A stretch of DNA of 64,000 nt from Sedimenticola selenatireducens. Lineage in GTDB: Bacteria > Pseudomonadota > Gammaproteobacteria > Chromatiales > Chromatiaceae. Within the stretch, counting starts at the first letter, position 1. Each line of letters opens with the position of its first letter. The position numbers and the translations under genes were made by a program. The stretch spans positions 1-64,000 of the forward strand of contig NZ_VMNH01000009.1 in NCBI RefSeq assembly GCF_007625115.1. Direction: 5' to 3'. Below, one piece after another: positions 48,454 to 57,677 of the stretch. The notes under the pieces were generated by a model. That model was not told where the DNA came from and did no database searches. It saw only the letters and a list, made by a program, of their open reading frames with translations.

Positions 48454-49875
48454 TTACTTATGTGAAACGTCCAGTTTGTCGACGGTATCGAACTCGAATT
48501 TGATCTCTTTCCAGGTCTCCATGGCCATTTTGAGTTCAGGACTGTGTTCAGCCGCTGTAGTAAGAATATCCTTACCTTCTTTCTCAAGTTCACGACCCTG
48601 GTTACGTGCTTCGACACAGGCTTCAACTGCCACACGGTTGGCTGCTGCACCTGCCGCGTTACCCCAGGGGTGACCGAGGGTGCCACCACCGAACTGCAGT
48701 ACGGAGTCGTCGCCAAAGATGTTGACCAGCGCCGGCATATGCCAGACATGAATGCCGCCGGAGGCAACAGGCATTACACCTGGCATTGACCCCCAGTCCT
48801 GATCAAAGAAGATGCCGCGTGAGCGGTCTTCCTTGATGTAGCTGTCGCGCATGATGTCGATCCAGCCCAGAGTGGCATCGCGGTCGCCTTCCAGCTTGCC
48901 CACAACCGTGCCGGAGTGCAGGTGGTCACCACCGGAGAGACGCAGGATCTTGGTCAGTACACGGAAGTGGATACCGTGGTGCGGGTTACGATCCAGTACC
49001 GCATGCATGGCACGGTGAATATGCAGCAGCATACCGTTGTCCTGACACCACTGCGCCAGCTGGGTATTGGCAGACCAACCGCCGGTGATGTAATCGTGCA
49101 TGATGATCGGCGCGCCGATCTCCTTGGCGTATTCCGCACGCTTCATCATTTCATCGGAAGTCGGTGCGGTAACGTTCAGGTAGTGACCTTTACGTTCTCC
49201 GGTTTCGACTTCAGCTTTATGGATGGCCTCCATCACAAAGTCGAAGCGGTGACGCCAGCGCATGAAGGGCTGGGAGTTGACGTTCTCGTCGTCCTTGGTA
49301 AAGTCGAGGCCACCACGCAGGCCTTCATAACAGGCACGGCCGTAGTTCTTGGCGGAGAGTCCCAGCTTGGGTTTGATGGTACAACCCAGTAGCGGACGGC
49401 CATACTTGTTCAGCAGGTCGCGTTCGACCTGAATGCCCTGTGGGGGGCCATTACAGGTCATGACGTAGGCGATGGGGAAGCGGATATCTTCCAGACGCAG
49501 TGCACGCAGGGCCTTGAAGCCGAAAACGTTACCTACCAGCGAGGTCATGACGTTAACCACTGAGCCCTCTTCAAACAGGTCAATGGGGTAAGCAACAAAC
49601 GCGTAGAAGCACGTGTCGTCACCGGGTACGTCTTCGATGGCGTAGGCACGACCCTTGTAGTGATCCAGGTCGGTCAGCAGGTCAGTCCAGACTGTGGTCC
49701 AGGTGCCGGTTGAAGACTCGGCAGCAACCGCAGCAGCAACCTCTTCACGGGGTACGCCCGGCTGAGGGGTGACCTTGAAGCACGCCAGGATATCGGTATC
49801 TGTAGGGGTATATTCCGGCATCCAGTAAGTTTCGCGGTACTCTTTAACGCCCGCGTTGTAGCTTTTGACAGCCAT
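48454..49875 (-). CDS. cbbL: RuBisCO large subunit, form IA
   Basis: The 473-residue product has active-site [17 protein letters not shown] (carbamylated Lys about 196), [29 protein letters not shown], loop 6 [10 protein letters not shown] and [12 protein letters not shown]. The pairing with CbbQ/CbbO and without carboxysome genes suggests the IAq subgroup. It fixes CO2 on ribulose bisphosphate. A GAGGAG ribosome site precedes the ATG. Confidence 0.98.
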   Translation of the reverse strand: MAVKSYNAGVKEYRETYWMPEYTPTDTDILACFKVTPQPGVPREEVAAAVAAESSTGTWTTVWTDLLTDLDHYKGRAYAIEDVPGDDTCFYAFVAYPIDLFEEGSVVNVMTSLVGNVFGFKALRALRLEDIRFPIAYVMTCNGPPQGIQVERDLLNKYGRPLLGCTIKPKLGLSAKNYGRACYEGLRGGLDFTKDDENVNSQPFMRWRHRFDFVMEAIHKAEVETGERKGHYLNVTAPTSDEMMKRAEYAKEIGAPIIMHDYITGGWSANTQLAQWCQDNGMLLHIHRAMHAVLDRNPHHGIHFRVLTKILRLSGGDHLHSGTVVGKLEGDRDATLGWIDIMRDSYIKEDRSRGIFFDQDWGSMPGVMPVASGGIHVWHMPALVNIFGDDSVLQFGGGTLGHPWGNAAGAAANRVAVEACVEARNQGRELEKEGKDILTTAAEHSPELKMAMETWKEIKFEFDTVDKLDVSHK

Positions 49876-50044
49876 GTTGTTTCGCTCCTCTTCCTAACTC
49901 GCATAAGTTTGCGGCGTTTTAATCAGCCGCTGCGCTTTGTTAATCCAGGCTTGAAGTTTTATGGATCTGGATTAATAATGGAAATTAATAGTAAATATGG
50001 GTGTCATAATGAATTGTTTATGACTGAGGAATGGGAGAGTAGGG
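49876..50044. promoter_or_regulatory. cbbL-cbbR divergent control region
   Basis: 169 bp between divergent genes with T-N11-A LysR-type boxes in an AT-rich stretch (about 49970-50010, TTAATAATGGAAATTAA). The expected CbbR binding region for control of the cbb operon. Exact promoters cannot be fixed by eye. Confidence 0.55.
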
Positions 50045-50974
50045 ATGATCCGGGCTACCTTACAGCAGTTGCGCGTATTCCAGGCGGTTGCTGAGCATCG
50101 TAGTTATACCCGTGCGGCGGAGGAGATACACCTGTCGCAACCAGGGGTATCGATTCAGGTAAAGCGACTCGAAGAGATACTTGACGCTACTCTATTCGAG
50201 AAGATGGGAAACCAGATTTTCTTGACCGCAGAAGGGAAAGCGTTGCTGGATACCTGTCGTGAGATTTTCGACAAGCTCTCAGATTTTGAAGAGAAGTTAA
50301 AAGAGTTTCATGGGGAGGTCACGGGGCCACTGCGGCTTGCGGCAGTTACCACAGCAAAATATTTCCTGCCGCAATACCTTGGAACCTTTCTGCGAAAATA
50401 CCCCCAAGTGGTGCCAAAACTCAAAGTGAGTAACCACGAGCGAATCATTGAGCGTATTGAGGCGAACGCGGATGATATCTACATTATGGCTACCCTCCCT
50501 TCGCGTGATGATATTGAGGTAGATGCCTTTCTTGAAGATCAATTGGTAGTCTTAGCGCACCCCAATCATCCGCTCGCAAAGAAGAAAAAAATACAGCCTG
50601 AACAGCTGGCCTCTGAACGTATCATTACGCGAGAGCTCGGATCCGGAATTCGACTTACCAGTGAACAGGTGTTCAAGGAGCGGGGTATTGTTATCGAGCC
50701 TTATATGGAGCTTGGCAGTGGAGAGGCGATTAAACAGGCTGTAATGTCTGATCTTGGTATCAGTATTCTCTCCTCATTTAGTCTCAAGTTGGAGCTTCAG
50801 AACAAACAACTCGCGCTACTGAATGTAGAGGGTTTCCCGTTGTGCCGTAACTGGTATGCCGTACATCGAAAGGGTAAGCATTTAACGCGGGCAGCGAAGA
50901 CGTTTCTCGATTATCTGAAGCAGGAAAATTTTGAAGATGTGTTAAGAATTATAGCGGCGAGTGACGATAGCTGA
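50045..50974 (+). CDS. cbbR: CbbR, LysR-type regulator of the cbb operon
   Basis: The 309-residue product has an N-terminal LysR HTH (LQQLRVFQAVAEHRSYTRAA, EEIHLSQPGVSIQVKRLEEI, about 7-47) and an effector domain (about 90-300, GPLRLAAVTTAKYFLPQYLG). Divergent from cbbL, as typical for CbbR. It senses Calvin-cycle metabolites and activates cbb genes. Confidence 0.92.
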   Translation: MIRATLQQLRVFQAVAEHRSYTRAAEEIHLSQPGVSIQVKRLEEILDATLFEKMGNQIFLTAEGKALLDTCREIFDKLSDFEEKLKEFHGEVTGPLRLAAVTTAKYFLPQYLGTFLRKYPQVVPKLKVSNHERIIERIEANADDIYIMATLPSRDDIEVDAFLEDQLVVLAHPNHPLAKKKKIQPEQLASERIITRELGSGIRLTSEQVFKERGIVIEPYMELGSGEAIKQAVMSDLGISILSSFSLKLELQNKQLALLNVEGFPLCRNWYAVHRKGKHLTRAAKTFLDYLKQENFEDVLRIIAASDDS

Positions 50975-51145
50975 TCCACGTCTTGTCGTGCGGCGTGCTG
51001 TTTTAAGATTTTTTACCATCAATAATTTAATCAGAAATCTGCGCTTTTAACCTTTTGTCTGCATTTATGTCCTCGACTTAATGTTTCACATATACCTTGG
51101 GTGGCTAGGTCTTACTTATATGCGAATGCCGTTTTCAATTGGCCA

Positions 51146-51334
51146 TCAGAGCTGCATTTTTTTATCTCCAGGGCCCATAAGATACCAGATAATCAGTCCG
51201 ATAAGAGGCAGTATAAGGACAATTGCAATCCACACTATTTTTAAACCTGTTGATGCTGAACTTTGTACAATTTTAATAATTGCGAAGATGTCTGCGAGTA
51301 AAAGAATGAGTCCAAGGATTCCATTTATTTCCAT
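51146..51334 (-). CDS. PLDc_N-like two-span membrane protein
   Basis: The 62-residue product starts MEINGILGLILLLADIFAII, has a second span (LKIVWIAIVLILPLIGLIIWYL) and ends GPGDKKMQL. This is the pattern of the phospholipase D nuclease N-terminal (PLDc_N) domain. GGAG precedes the ATG at 51334. Function unknown. Monocistronic. Confidence 0.75.
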   Translation of the reverse strand: MEINGILGLILLLADIFAIIKIVQSSASTGLKIVWIAIVLILPLIGLIIWYLMGPGDKKMQL

Positions 51335-51646
51335 TGTTAGCTCCACAGCAGATTAAGGCACGAGTTGAAGGGCGATGGGTAAGCTTATACTGATACGTCG
51401 TTTCAGTGAATGCGACAATGCCAATGTTGACAATTTTTCACATCCTGCCAATAGCGGGAGTTCATTTAAAGGAAGGAGTTGGGTTTAGTTTGCGGGATAT
51501 TTTTCAGCGCTTTGTCAGCATCAATGTCATTGTGATCCCATAAAAGACAGCCCTAATGGGCTGCCCGAATAAGTACAAAGAATCGCAGTGTGACGGATGT
51601 TTATGTTATGTAATCAACAGCAAATAATCTTTGCCAATTGAAGGTG
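51335..51646. other. intergenic with a leftward terminator at 51541-51566
   Basis: The only structure seen is a hairpin (GACAGCCC/GGGCTGnC with loop TAAT) followed leftward by TTTTA, suited to terminate the gene at 51647-52291. Confidence 0.6.
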
Positions 51647-52291
51647 CTAGTCGGCGGCAAAGCAATAAAACTTTCCTGCACCACCTGTGCTAATCAGGCC
51701 TTCCTGGCTACATCCGCGTGATGGATGGGCTGAGCTCCAAGATGTATTTCCGCCACCGTGACGATCGTGGTGGCCCACTTGCGCGCTTCCTTTATCACTG
51801 CTGGTCCAGTTGCTGCAAGTGTGGTCAGCCTCATCCGGGAAATAGGCGGTGCCATCATCCTGGCTGCCGGTTAATATGTCATGTTCATTGGGTTTATCAC
51901 CACGGCCTTTTATGCGATTGCCTGCCTCATCAAGTGCCGTTTCTAAAGTGATCGTTCTATTGTATAGGTGTAGATCGGTTGGATTGGTTGCGATCAGAAT
52001 CCCACGCGCGTTGTACCATGGGCCATTTCCGATACGTGATCTTGCTGAAATGCCCCGTTTACCCTCTTCTTCTGTACTGAGATAAGCTCTCCAGTCTCGG
52101 TCACCTGCACCCACAGCAGACGCCAGTTTTTTGCAATGGGCGTCAGCCCCTTCCAATCCTCCCAGATCAGCGCCATTGCCCATGCCTTCACTGGTCACAA
52201 AAAATCCCATCGGCCGCTCCTCCGCATTTACCGAGAATGAACCAAAAAGGGCGCACGTGCTAATTACCACAGCTATTACATTATTTTTCAT
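51647..52291 (-). CDS. exported lectin-like protein
   Basis: The 214-residue product has a signal peptide (about 1-23, VNA-EE), then MGFFVTSEGMGNGADLGGLE, GADAHCKKLASAVGAGDRDW, RAYLSTE, HTCSNWTSSDKGSAQVGHHD and a C-terminal GKFYCFAAD. Conserved Cys pairs and the pattern match the periplasmic C-type-lectin-like/DUF1554 group of proteobacteria. Ligand unknown. Terminator at 51541-51566. Confidence 0.7.
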   Translation of the reverse strand: MKNNVIAVVISTCALFGSFSVNAEERPMGFFVTSEGMGNGADLGGLEGADAHCKKLASAVGAGDRDWRAYLSTEEEGKRGISARSRIGNGPWYNARGILIATNPTDLHLYNRTITLETALDEAGNRIKGRGDKPNEHDILTGSQDDGTAYFPDEADHTCSNWTSSDKGSAQVGHHDRHGGGNTSWSSAHPSRGCSQEGLISTGGAGKFYCFAAD

Positions 52292-52429
52292 GGGTATATT
52301 CCTTCAGTAGCTATGCATCTCAATGCAGATTTATGAAATACGGCATTCAGAGTTTAGTCGTAAATTCATGCCGCAGCTACAAAGACGAATTAAATAGGGT
52401 GGTCTCGTTCTTTTTTGTGAAAGGGCACA

Positions 52430-52810
52430 TCAATTTTCCGTTGAAGCGAGATAGTTAGCTAGTTTTTTATCATGTGTAGCAATATGGGTCAGAAGGAGTT
52501 CACGTAGCTCTCTAAGTAGCTTGATTTCCAGCCTGGTCTCATTGGAAAGCACTTGGTTGTTAATTGTTAGCAGTTGCTCCATTAGAATGTCATGCTCTCC
52601 ATCGTGCTCGTCGTACCCTTCATAACTGTGTTGACGCATGATCAGCTGTTCGGACATGAAATGTACCTCGGTGTAGCTGATTAATTGATCGAGGATGGCT
52701 GTTTTTTCATCTATAGATTTACCCTCCTTAATGGATCGCCGCAAGAGATCAATCATGCTTATCTGCACTGCGTGCTCACCTGCAATAGTCGATTCTTCTG
52801 TCTGGCTCAT
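52430..52810 (-). CDS. hemerythrin-like oxygen-binding protein
   Basis: The 126-residue four-helix product has EVHFMSEQLIMRQHSYEGYD, EHDGEHDILMEQL and LLLTHIATHDKKL. These give the His-x3-Glu, His-x3-His and terminal His-x4-Asp set of di-iron ligands. The ATG at 52810 fits a ribosome site. Cytosolic; may sense or store oxygen, useful in a microaerophilic autotroph (inference). Confidence 0.8.
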   Translation of the reverse strand: MSQTEESTIAGEHAVQISMIDLLRRSIKEGKSIDEKTAILDQLISYTEVHFMSEQLIMRQHSYEGYDEHDGEHDILMEQLLTINNQVLSNETRLEIKLLRELRELLLTHIATHDKKLANYLASTEN

Positions 52811-53043
52811 TTTGTTCTCTCTAGCTGATGCTGATATTACTGACCACACTATCATATGAATCGGTTGTGCTGAAATGGAGGGTATGGAGAAAATATGAGA
52901 TTTACTACTAATTTATCAATAGATGTGGATGTCTGTTGTTATGCTATTCTTTTAGGCACTTAGCCGGGTGCTGATTGCACTTCATCTCAGTGAGATGGAC
53001 AATCGCACTCAAACATTTTTTATATGCTATGGCTGAAGAAACA

Positions 53044-54012
53044 ATGGACGAATTAACAAATTGTTGGTTGCTTGACGGTAGCGGTGGTGGAAACAAGCTC
53101 ATCTGGGAACAGGCGGTGAGTCAGCATGTTGATGCTAAGGCTTCTTTGTGGTTGCACCTTAATTATTCACAACCGGAAGTTCAAGAGTGGATGGTTGAAT
53201 GCAGTGGCCTATCAGCACTAACGGTTGAAGCTTTATTGCAGGTTGAGACGCGTCCGCGCTGCGTGATGGCCGATGGTGGACTGATGCTTTTTCTCAGAGC
53301 AGTTAACCTTAATCCGGGTGCTGATCCTGAGGACATGGTTAGCCTGAGACTCTGGGTCGGCGAAAAGCGTATTTATACCTTGGGTCTGCGTAAATTACTA
53401 TCACTTGACGATATGCGTGAGTCTATTCACCAAGGAATGGGTCCAGAAACAACGGGGGATTTTCTTGTCCAGCTTGTTGAGTTGCTACTTGATCGAGCGG
53501 GTGTGGTTATAGAAGATTTATATGATTTGGTGGATCAGTTGGAAGAGTCGGTTCTTTTGGTATCCAGTCATCAACAAAGAGGGCAAATAGCAAGTATTCG
53601 TAGGCAGACCATTGCATTGCGTCGTTTTCTGGCGCCACAACGTGAAGCGCTCAATCGCCTATCCTCGGAGCGAACGGTAATATTGACGGATGAGCATCAT
53701 TTACGTTTAAGAGAAGCTTTTGATCGTCTTACACGTTTTGTAGAGGATTTGGATGCGGCGAGGGAACGTGCAGGTGTTGTCCATGAATCATTGATCAGTA
53801 ATCTAACGGAACAGACAAATACACGGATGTATGTGTTGGCGATTATTTCTGCGATTTTTCTGCCACTCTCATTTTTGACGGGGCTGCTCGGTATAAATGT
53901 TGGTGGCATACCCGGTGCTGATAGTCCGCTAGGTTTTGCTGTCGTGACCTTATCAATTATTGTGATTGCCGGTGGCCTATGGGCCTTTTTCCGTTGGCGA
54001 GATTGGTTTTAA
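53044..54012 (+). CDS. CorA/ZntB-family divalent cation transporter
   Basis: The 322-residue product has a cytosolic N-terminal domain, long helices (about 150-260) and two C-terminal membrane helices (about 265-285, 298-316). The signature between them is GINVGGIPG, the ZntB type of the GMN loop. The start at 53044 is preferred over upstream ATGs by ribosome site spacing. Moves Zn2+ or Mg2+ across the inner membrane. Lone gene. Confidence 0.85.
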   Translation: MDELTNCWLLDGSGGGNKLIWEQAVSQHVDAKASLWLHLNYSQPEVQEWMVECSGLSALTVEALLQVETRPRCVMADGGLMLFLRAVNLNPGADPEDMVSLRLWVGEKRIYTLGLRKLLSLDDMRESIHQGMGPETTGDFLVQLVELLLDRAGVVIEDLYDLVDQLEESVLLVSSHQQRGQIASIRRQTIALRRFLAPQREALNRLSSERTVILTDEHHLRLREAFDRLTRFVEDLDAARERAGVVHESLISNLTEQTNTRMYVLAIISAIFLPLSFLTGLLGINVGGIPGADSPLGFAVVTLSIIVIAGGLWAFFRWRDWF

Positions 54013-54251
54013 TTTAAATTAAGAAAAAGTCGAGTTGGGTTAGTTAATTCAATCACCTATGGAAAGGCAAACTATTTAGTATTTGAGTAGATCACTTATC
54101 TAGGGGATATTTCGCACGGGCTGGTCTGCAGATTAGAGGTCATATCCGTGATCTTTCACAGATGGCGATCGTTGAGTTATCGGTTTATTAAACAGTACGC
54201 TTTTCATGTAATGCTGTTTTTGCTCTTCACTTTCTTCTATCTATTTGTTGA

Positions 54252-54548
54252 TCAGTTCGCAGGGGCACTGGGCGCCAGTCCCGTTACCTGGAATGGATTG
54301 CAGGCCCCTTCGCTCAGTGTCTGGAGTTGCAGATGATAACGTGAACCGACGGAGGGCATGATTGGGAAATGCTTGCGTTCCAACGTGACAGGGCCGAGGG
54401 CATTCGTCGCCAGTTGTACCTCAAGGTCTGTCGCGGCAGTCACCTGCCCATCGGTCTCCACGGGGGTATACCGGCAGGGGCCACCCGTCATGGCCTGTCC
54501 AGCCAGGGGGAGAATCATTAGCAGCGGGATTATGACTCTGTATCTCAT
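54252..54548 (-). CDS. small periplasmic protein
   Basis: The 98-residue product has a signal peptide (about 1-19, GQA-MTG) and a mature part with two Cys (GGPCRYTPVE, SEGACNPFQV) likely bridged. Beta-rich. No family recognised. An opposing hydrophobic frame at 54148-54336 overlaps it and is not called. Confidence 0.6.
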   Translation of the reverse strand: MRYRVIIPLLMILPLAGQAMTGGPCRYTPVETDGQVTAATDLEVQLATNALGPVTLERKHFPIMPSVGSRYHLQLQTLSEGACNPFQVTGLAPSAPAN

Positions 54549-54756
54549 CTTGATGTAACTCCGGTTTCAGTCTAGGTAGAAATTGCTGGCGTAACAGCGC
54601 CTGGTGTTACGCCCTTATACCTCAAGTCCATTTTTTACCCGTGAAAAGTTACCAGTATCAATTTAGCGTACTCAATACCTTTGTTTGGGTATATCGAAGA
54701 GATGGCGATTGGCCTCCCGGATACGGGCATATCCGGGAGATCTTTTGTGGTGTTTT

Positions 54757-57516
54757 CTAGTTCAAGGTCTCGATCAGTTTTTGAGCTGTTTTTGCCAGTT
54801 CACTCTTTTCATCGATTGCGATAGCGCGTTTAAGGAAGGCCTTAGCCTGTTGCTTCTCACCCTGCTTGTTGAGCGCGTAGCCAAGGTGATAGACAATCTC
54901 CTGATTTTTGGGCGCCAGCTCAGCGGCCTGCTTGAGGATCTCCGATCCTTGCTTGTAATCACCTTCCTGCACCAGTATCCATCCATAAGTATCGATGATC
55001 TCAGGCCGACGCGGGGCCAAATCGTAGGCTCGTTTGCCTATCTGGGAAGCGCGCTTGTCATTTTTTGTGGAATAGAGCCAGGCCAGATTGTTGAGTGCGA
55101 TCAGGTTATCCTTATCGGCCTGCAATATTTTCTCATAGGCGGCGATGGATTCATCATTACGCCCCTGACTGAGCAGCATCATGCTTAGGTTGAGCTGGGG
55201 TTGCAGCTGATCAGGATGCTGGGTGATCCAGTCATTGAGGAGTGAGAGTCCACGCTCAGGGTCTCCCGCAGCTTGGTATTGTCCGGCTAACAACATAGTC
55301 ACTTTCTCAGATGCCTGTATCTGCCGCGCTTTTTCATAGAGCGGTATGGCCTGCTTGGGCTTATTTTGGAAAGCGTAAGCCGTGGCTTCAAACTCATAAC
55401 CGATTGCGTTATCAGGCAGGGCCTTCTGTATGGACCGGGCATGTGTCAATGCCAGTTCCAAGTTACCTGTACTGAGTTCCAGGCTGTACTGTCCAATCAA
55501 AACGGGAACGAAGTCAGGTTTATCTTCGAGGGCTTGCTGATAACTGACTCTGGCATCATCAAACTGTTTTGCGGCTTGTTGTGCATTTCCGAGCATTTGG
55601 AGTGTCTCAGCACTCTTTACAATATCCTGGAGCCGCTTAAAGGTTGTGACGGCATTGATTGCATCGCCCGAGGTGATTTGAGTTTTTCCGTGAATCGCTA
55701 GTACCGCTGGTTCTTTAGGGAAGTCTGTAGAGAGTTGGCTGGTCATGCGCAGTGCTTTGAGCGGTTCGCCATCAGCCAGGTAGTTCTGTGCCAAGATAAG
55801 GCCGGGCCGACTGCTTTTAGGTTCGCCGTTATGGGCGCGTTCCAACAGTTCATTCATGCGGGCCAGATCGCCCTTGCGTTTTGCGATGTCGGCCAGTCCC
55901 ATAAGTACGGTGGTATTTTTCGGGGCCTTTTTCAGGGCCGCTTCCAACTGGGCTTTTGCCTGTTCAATGTCGTCCTTTTGCATGGCCAGTCGAGCGAGGT
56001 TGGCGTGGGCAGTGATAAAGGTTGGATCTACCTGGAGTGCCTTGTTAAAGCGCTGCTCTGCCTCATCGTGCTTGCCTGCCATGAGATAGGCCAGTCCGGT
56101 AAGATTGTGGCTGACTGGATTATCTGGAGATTTTTTCTCCAAGGACATACTCGCTTCCAGCGCTTTGTCATAATTCTTTTTATTGATATGGGAGAGCACC
56201 AGCAGGACATCGGCTTGGACAAACTCTTGTTCCATACCGGTTGTAGATTCCAGCTCATGGATCGCTTCTCCGGTCTTGCCCTGTGCCAATAACCCCAGTG
56301 CAAGTTGTGTGCGATAGGAGGCTAGGTCAGGTGAGATCTCGATCGCTTTGGACATCAAGGCTGAACCCTCTTCAAAGCGCTTAACTTGCATGTAGGCAGT
56401 GCCCAACATCGCCATCAGTTGAGCGTCGTTGGGATAGTGTCTTGAGGCGGGTTCAAGCAGCTTTATGACTTCCTCTGGCTGTTTGAGTTTGTGCTGTACG
56501 GAGGCAAGCAGTTTAATAGCGGGTAGCAGGGCCGGCTGGGCCTTTAGTACCTGAGAGAGGTGCTCATGCGCCGCTTCCAGGTTGCCTTTATAAAGATTGG
56601 TAGCACCCAGCATGGTCTGGGTCTGCAAGTTGTTTGGATCGGCAGTGTGGGCTTGTTGCAGTAGTGTGTCGGCTTTATCAATATCTTTCTCGAGCAGTGC
56701 CACTGTGCCACTTAGATGCAACAGTTTTGGATGTCCTGGGACCAGTTTTTCAAGTTCGGCCAGGTCGCTCTTGGTCTCTTCCAATTTTCCGCTGGCAAGG
56801 TTGATGTTGGCGCGCCCCAGGAGCGCACGGATATTTTTTCCCTGCAAAGAGATCGCTTTATTAAAATCAGTCCGGGCAACGTCTACGCCTCCCGTCTGCA
56901 TATTTAGTTCTGCCCTAAGTACCAGTGCAGAGACATTGTCAGGGTAGCGGGAGAGGAGACTGTCAACGCTCGCCAATGCTTCACTGCGCTTGTTCTCGGC
57001 GAGATCAGCCATAATTAAACCGAGCATGGCCTCTTGTGATTCGCTATTGACGGTTTGCGCCTGGCCGAAGGTTTCTCTCGCCTCCTTCAATTGGCGTAAC
57101 CCCAGGTGCGCATCGCCTCTGATCAGTAGGATGGCGACGCGCTCTTCGCTTGAACTGTTTGGATCATCGACGATGTTGTCGAGAATCTCATGATACTTCC
57201 TCTGTAACAGGTAAGCCTTTGCAAGATCCTGTTCCCAGTAACTTTTTGCGGCGTTCAGCTTTTTCGCACGCTCAAACTCTTTTTCTGCGGAAGCTCCATC
57301 ACCTGCTTGCAGATAGATTTTTCCCAGCATCAGTCGCGCTTCGATACTGGTGGGATTTTCTTGCAGGGCGTTTTTCAGCTGAATGATTGCCGCTTTTGGC
57401 TCATTGTTATCCAGATAGGATTTTGCCTCTTGGATATATTGCTCGGCATCTGCGGCGTTGAGTAGGCTGGATACAAGTAGCAGTGAGGTGAATGAGAGTT
57501 GGCGAAGTGATTTCAT
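54757..57516 (-). CDS. PrsT-like TPR protein of the exosortase/PEP-CTERM system
   Basis: The 919-residue product has a signal peptide (about 1-24) and some 20 TPR-like repeats to the end (for example AEQYIQEAKSYLDNNEPKAA, NDAQLMAMLGTAYMQVKRFE, RAYDLAPRRPEIIDTYGWIL). Length and pattern match the PEP-CTERM system TPR protein PrsT. The signal lacks a lipobox Cys, unlike most PrsT lipoproteins. No exosortase or EPS gene is near, so it is displaced from its usual cluster in this window. Confidence 0.8.
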   Translation of the reverse strand: MKSLRQLSFTSLLLVSSLLNAADAEQYIQEAKSYLDNNEPKAAIIQLKNALQENPTSIEARLMLGKIYLQAGDGASAEKEFERAKKLNAAKSYWEQDLAKAYLLQRKYHEILDNIVDDPNSSSEERVAILLIRGDAHLGLRQLKEARETFGQAQTVNSESQEAMLGLIMADLAENKRSEALASVDSLLSRYPDNVSALVLRAELNMQTGGVDVARTDFNKAISLQGKNIRALLGRANINLASGKLEETKSDLAELEKLVPGHPKLLHLSGTVALLEKDIDKADTLLQQAHTADPNNLQTQTMLGATNLYKGNLEAAHEHLSQVLKAQPALLPAIKLLASVQHKLKQPEEVIKLLEPASRHYPNDAQLMAMLGTAYMQVKRFEEGSALMSKAIEISPDLASYRTQLALGLLAQGKTGEAIHELESTTGMEQEFVQADVLLVLSHINKKNYDKALEASMSLEKKSPDNPVSHNLTGLAYLMAGKHDEAEQRFNKALQVDPTFITAHANLARLAMQKDDIEQAKAQLEAALKKAPKNTTVLMGLADIAKRKGDLARMNELLERAHNGEPKSSRPGLILAQNYLADGEPLKALRMTSQLSTDFPKEPAVLAIHGKTQITSGDAINAVTTFKRLQDIVKSAETLQMLGNAQQAAKQFDDARVSYQQALEDKPDFVPVLIGQYSLELSTGNLELALTHARSIQKALPDNAIGYEFEATAYAFQNKPKQAIPLYEKARQIQASEKVTMLLAGQYQAAGDPERGLSLLNDWITQHPDQLQPQLNLSMMLLSQGRNDESIAAYEKILQADKDNLIALNNLAWLYSTKNDKRASQIGKRAYDLAPRRPEIIDTYGWILVQEGDYKQGSEILKQAAELAPKNQEIVYHLGYALNKQGEKQQAKAFLKRAIAIDEKSELAKTAQKLIETLN

Positions 57517-57677
57517 GAATAAAAAATCCTTTTAGTCTGTACAGCTTTGAGGTGTTTTTTCTATTTGAAGAAGCTGTATTAACTTTATTGATTGGGCTGT
57601 TTGACCAGTGACAGGGTTAAGTCAAACTATCATACTCTGTCTGGGAGGGGCAATGCTGCCTCGCTGCGTTAAAAAAG

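Noticed and set aside
54148-54336. Hydrophobic + strand frame
   Set aside because: It overlaps the signal-peptide protein at 54252-54548 on the other strand, and its second half is clearly the shadow of that gene.
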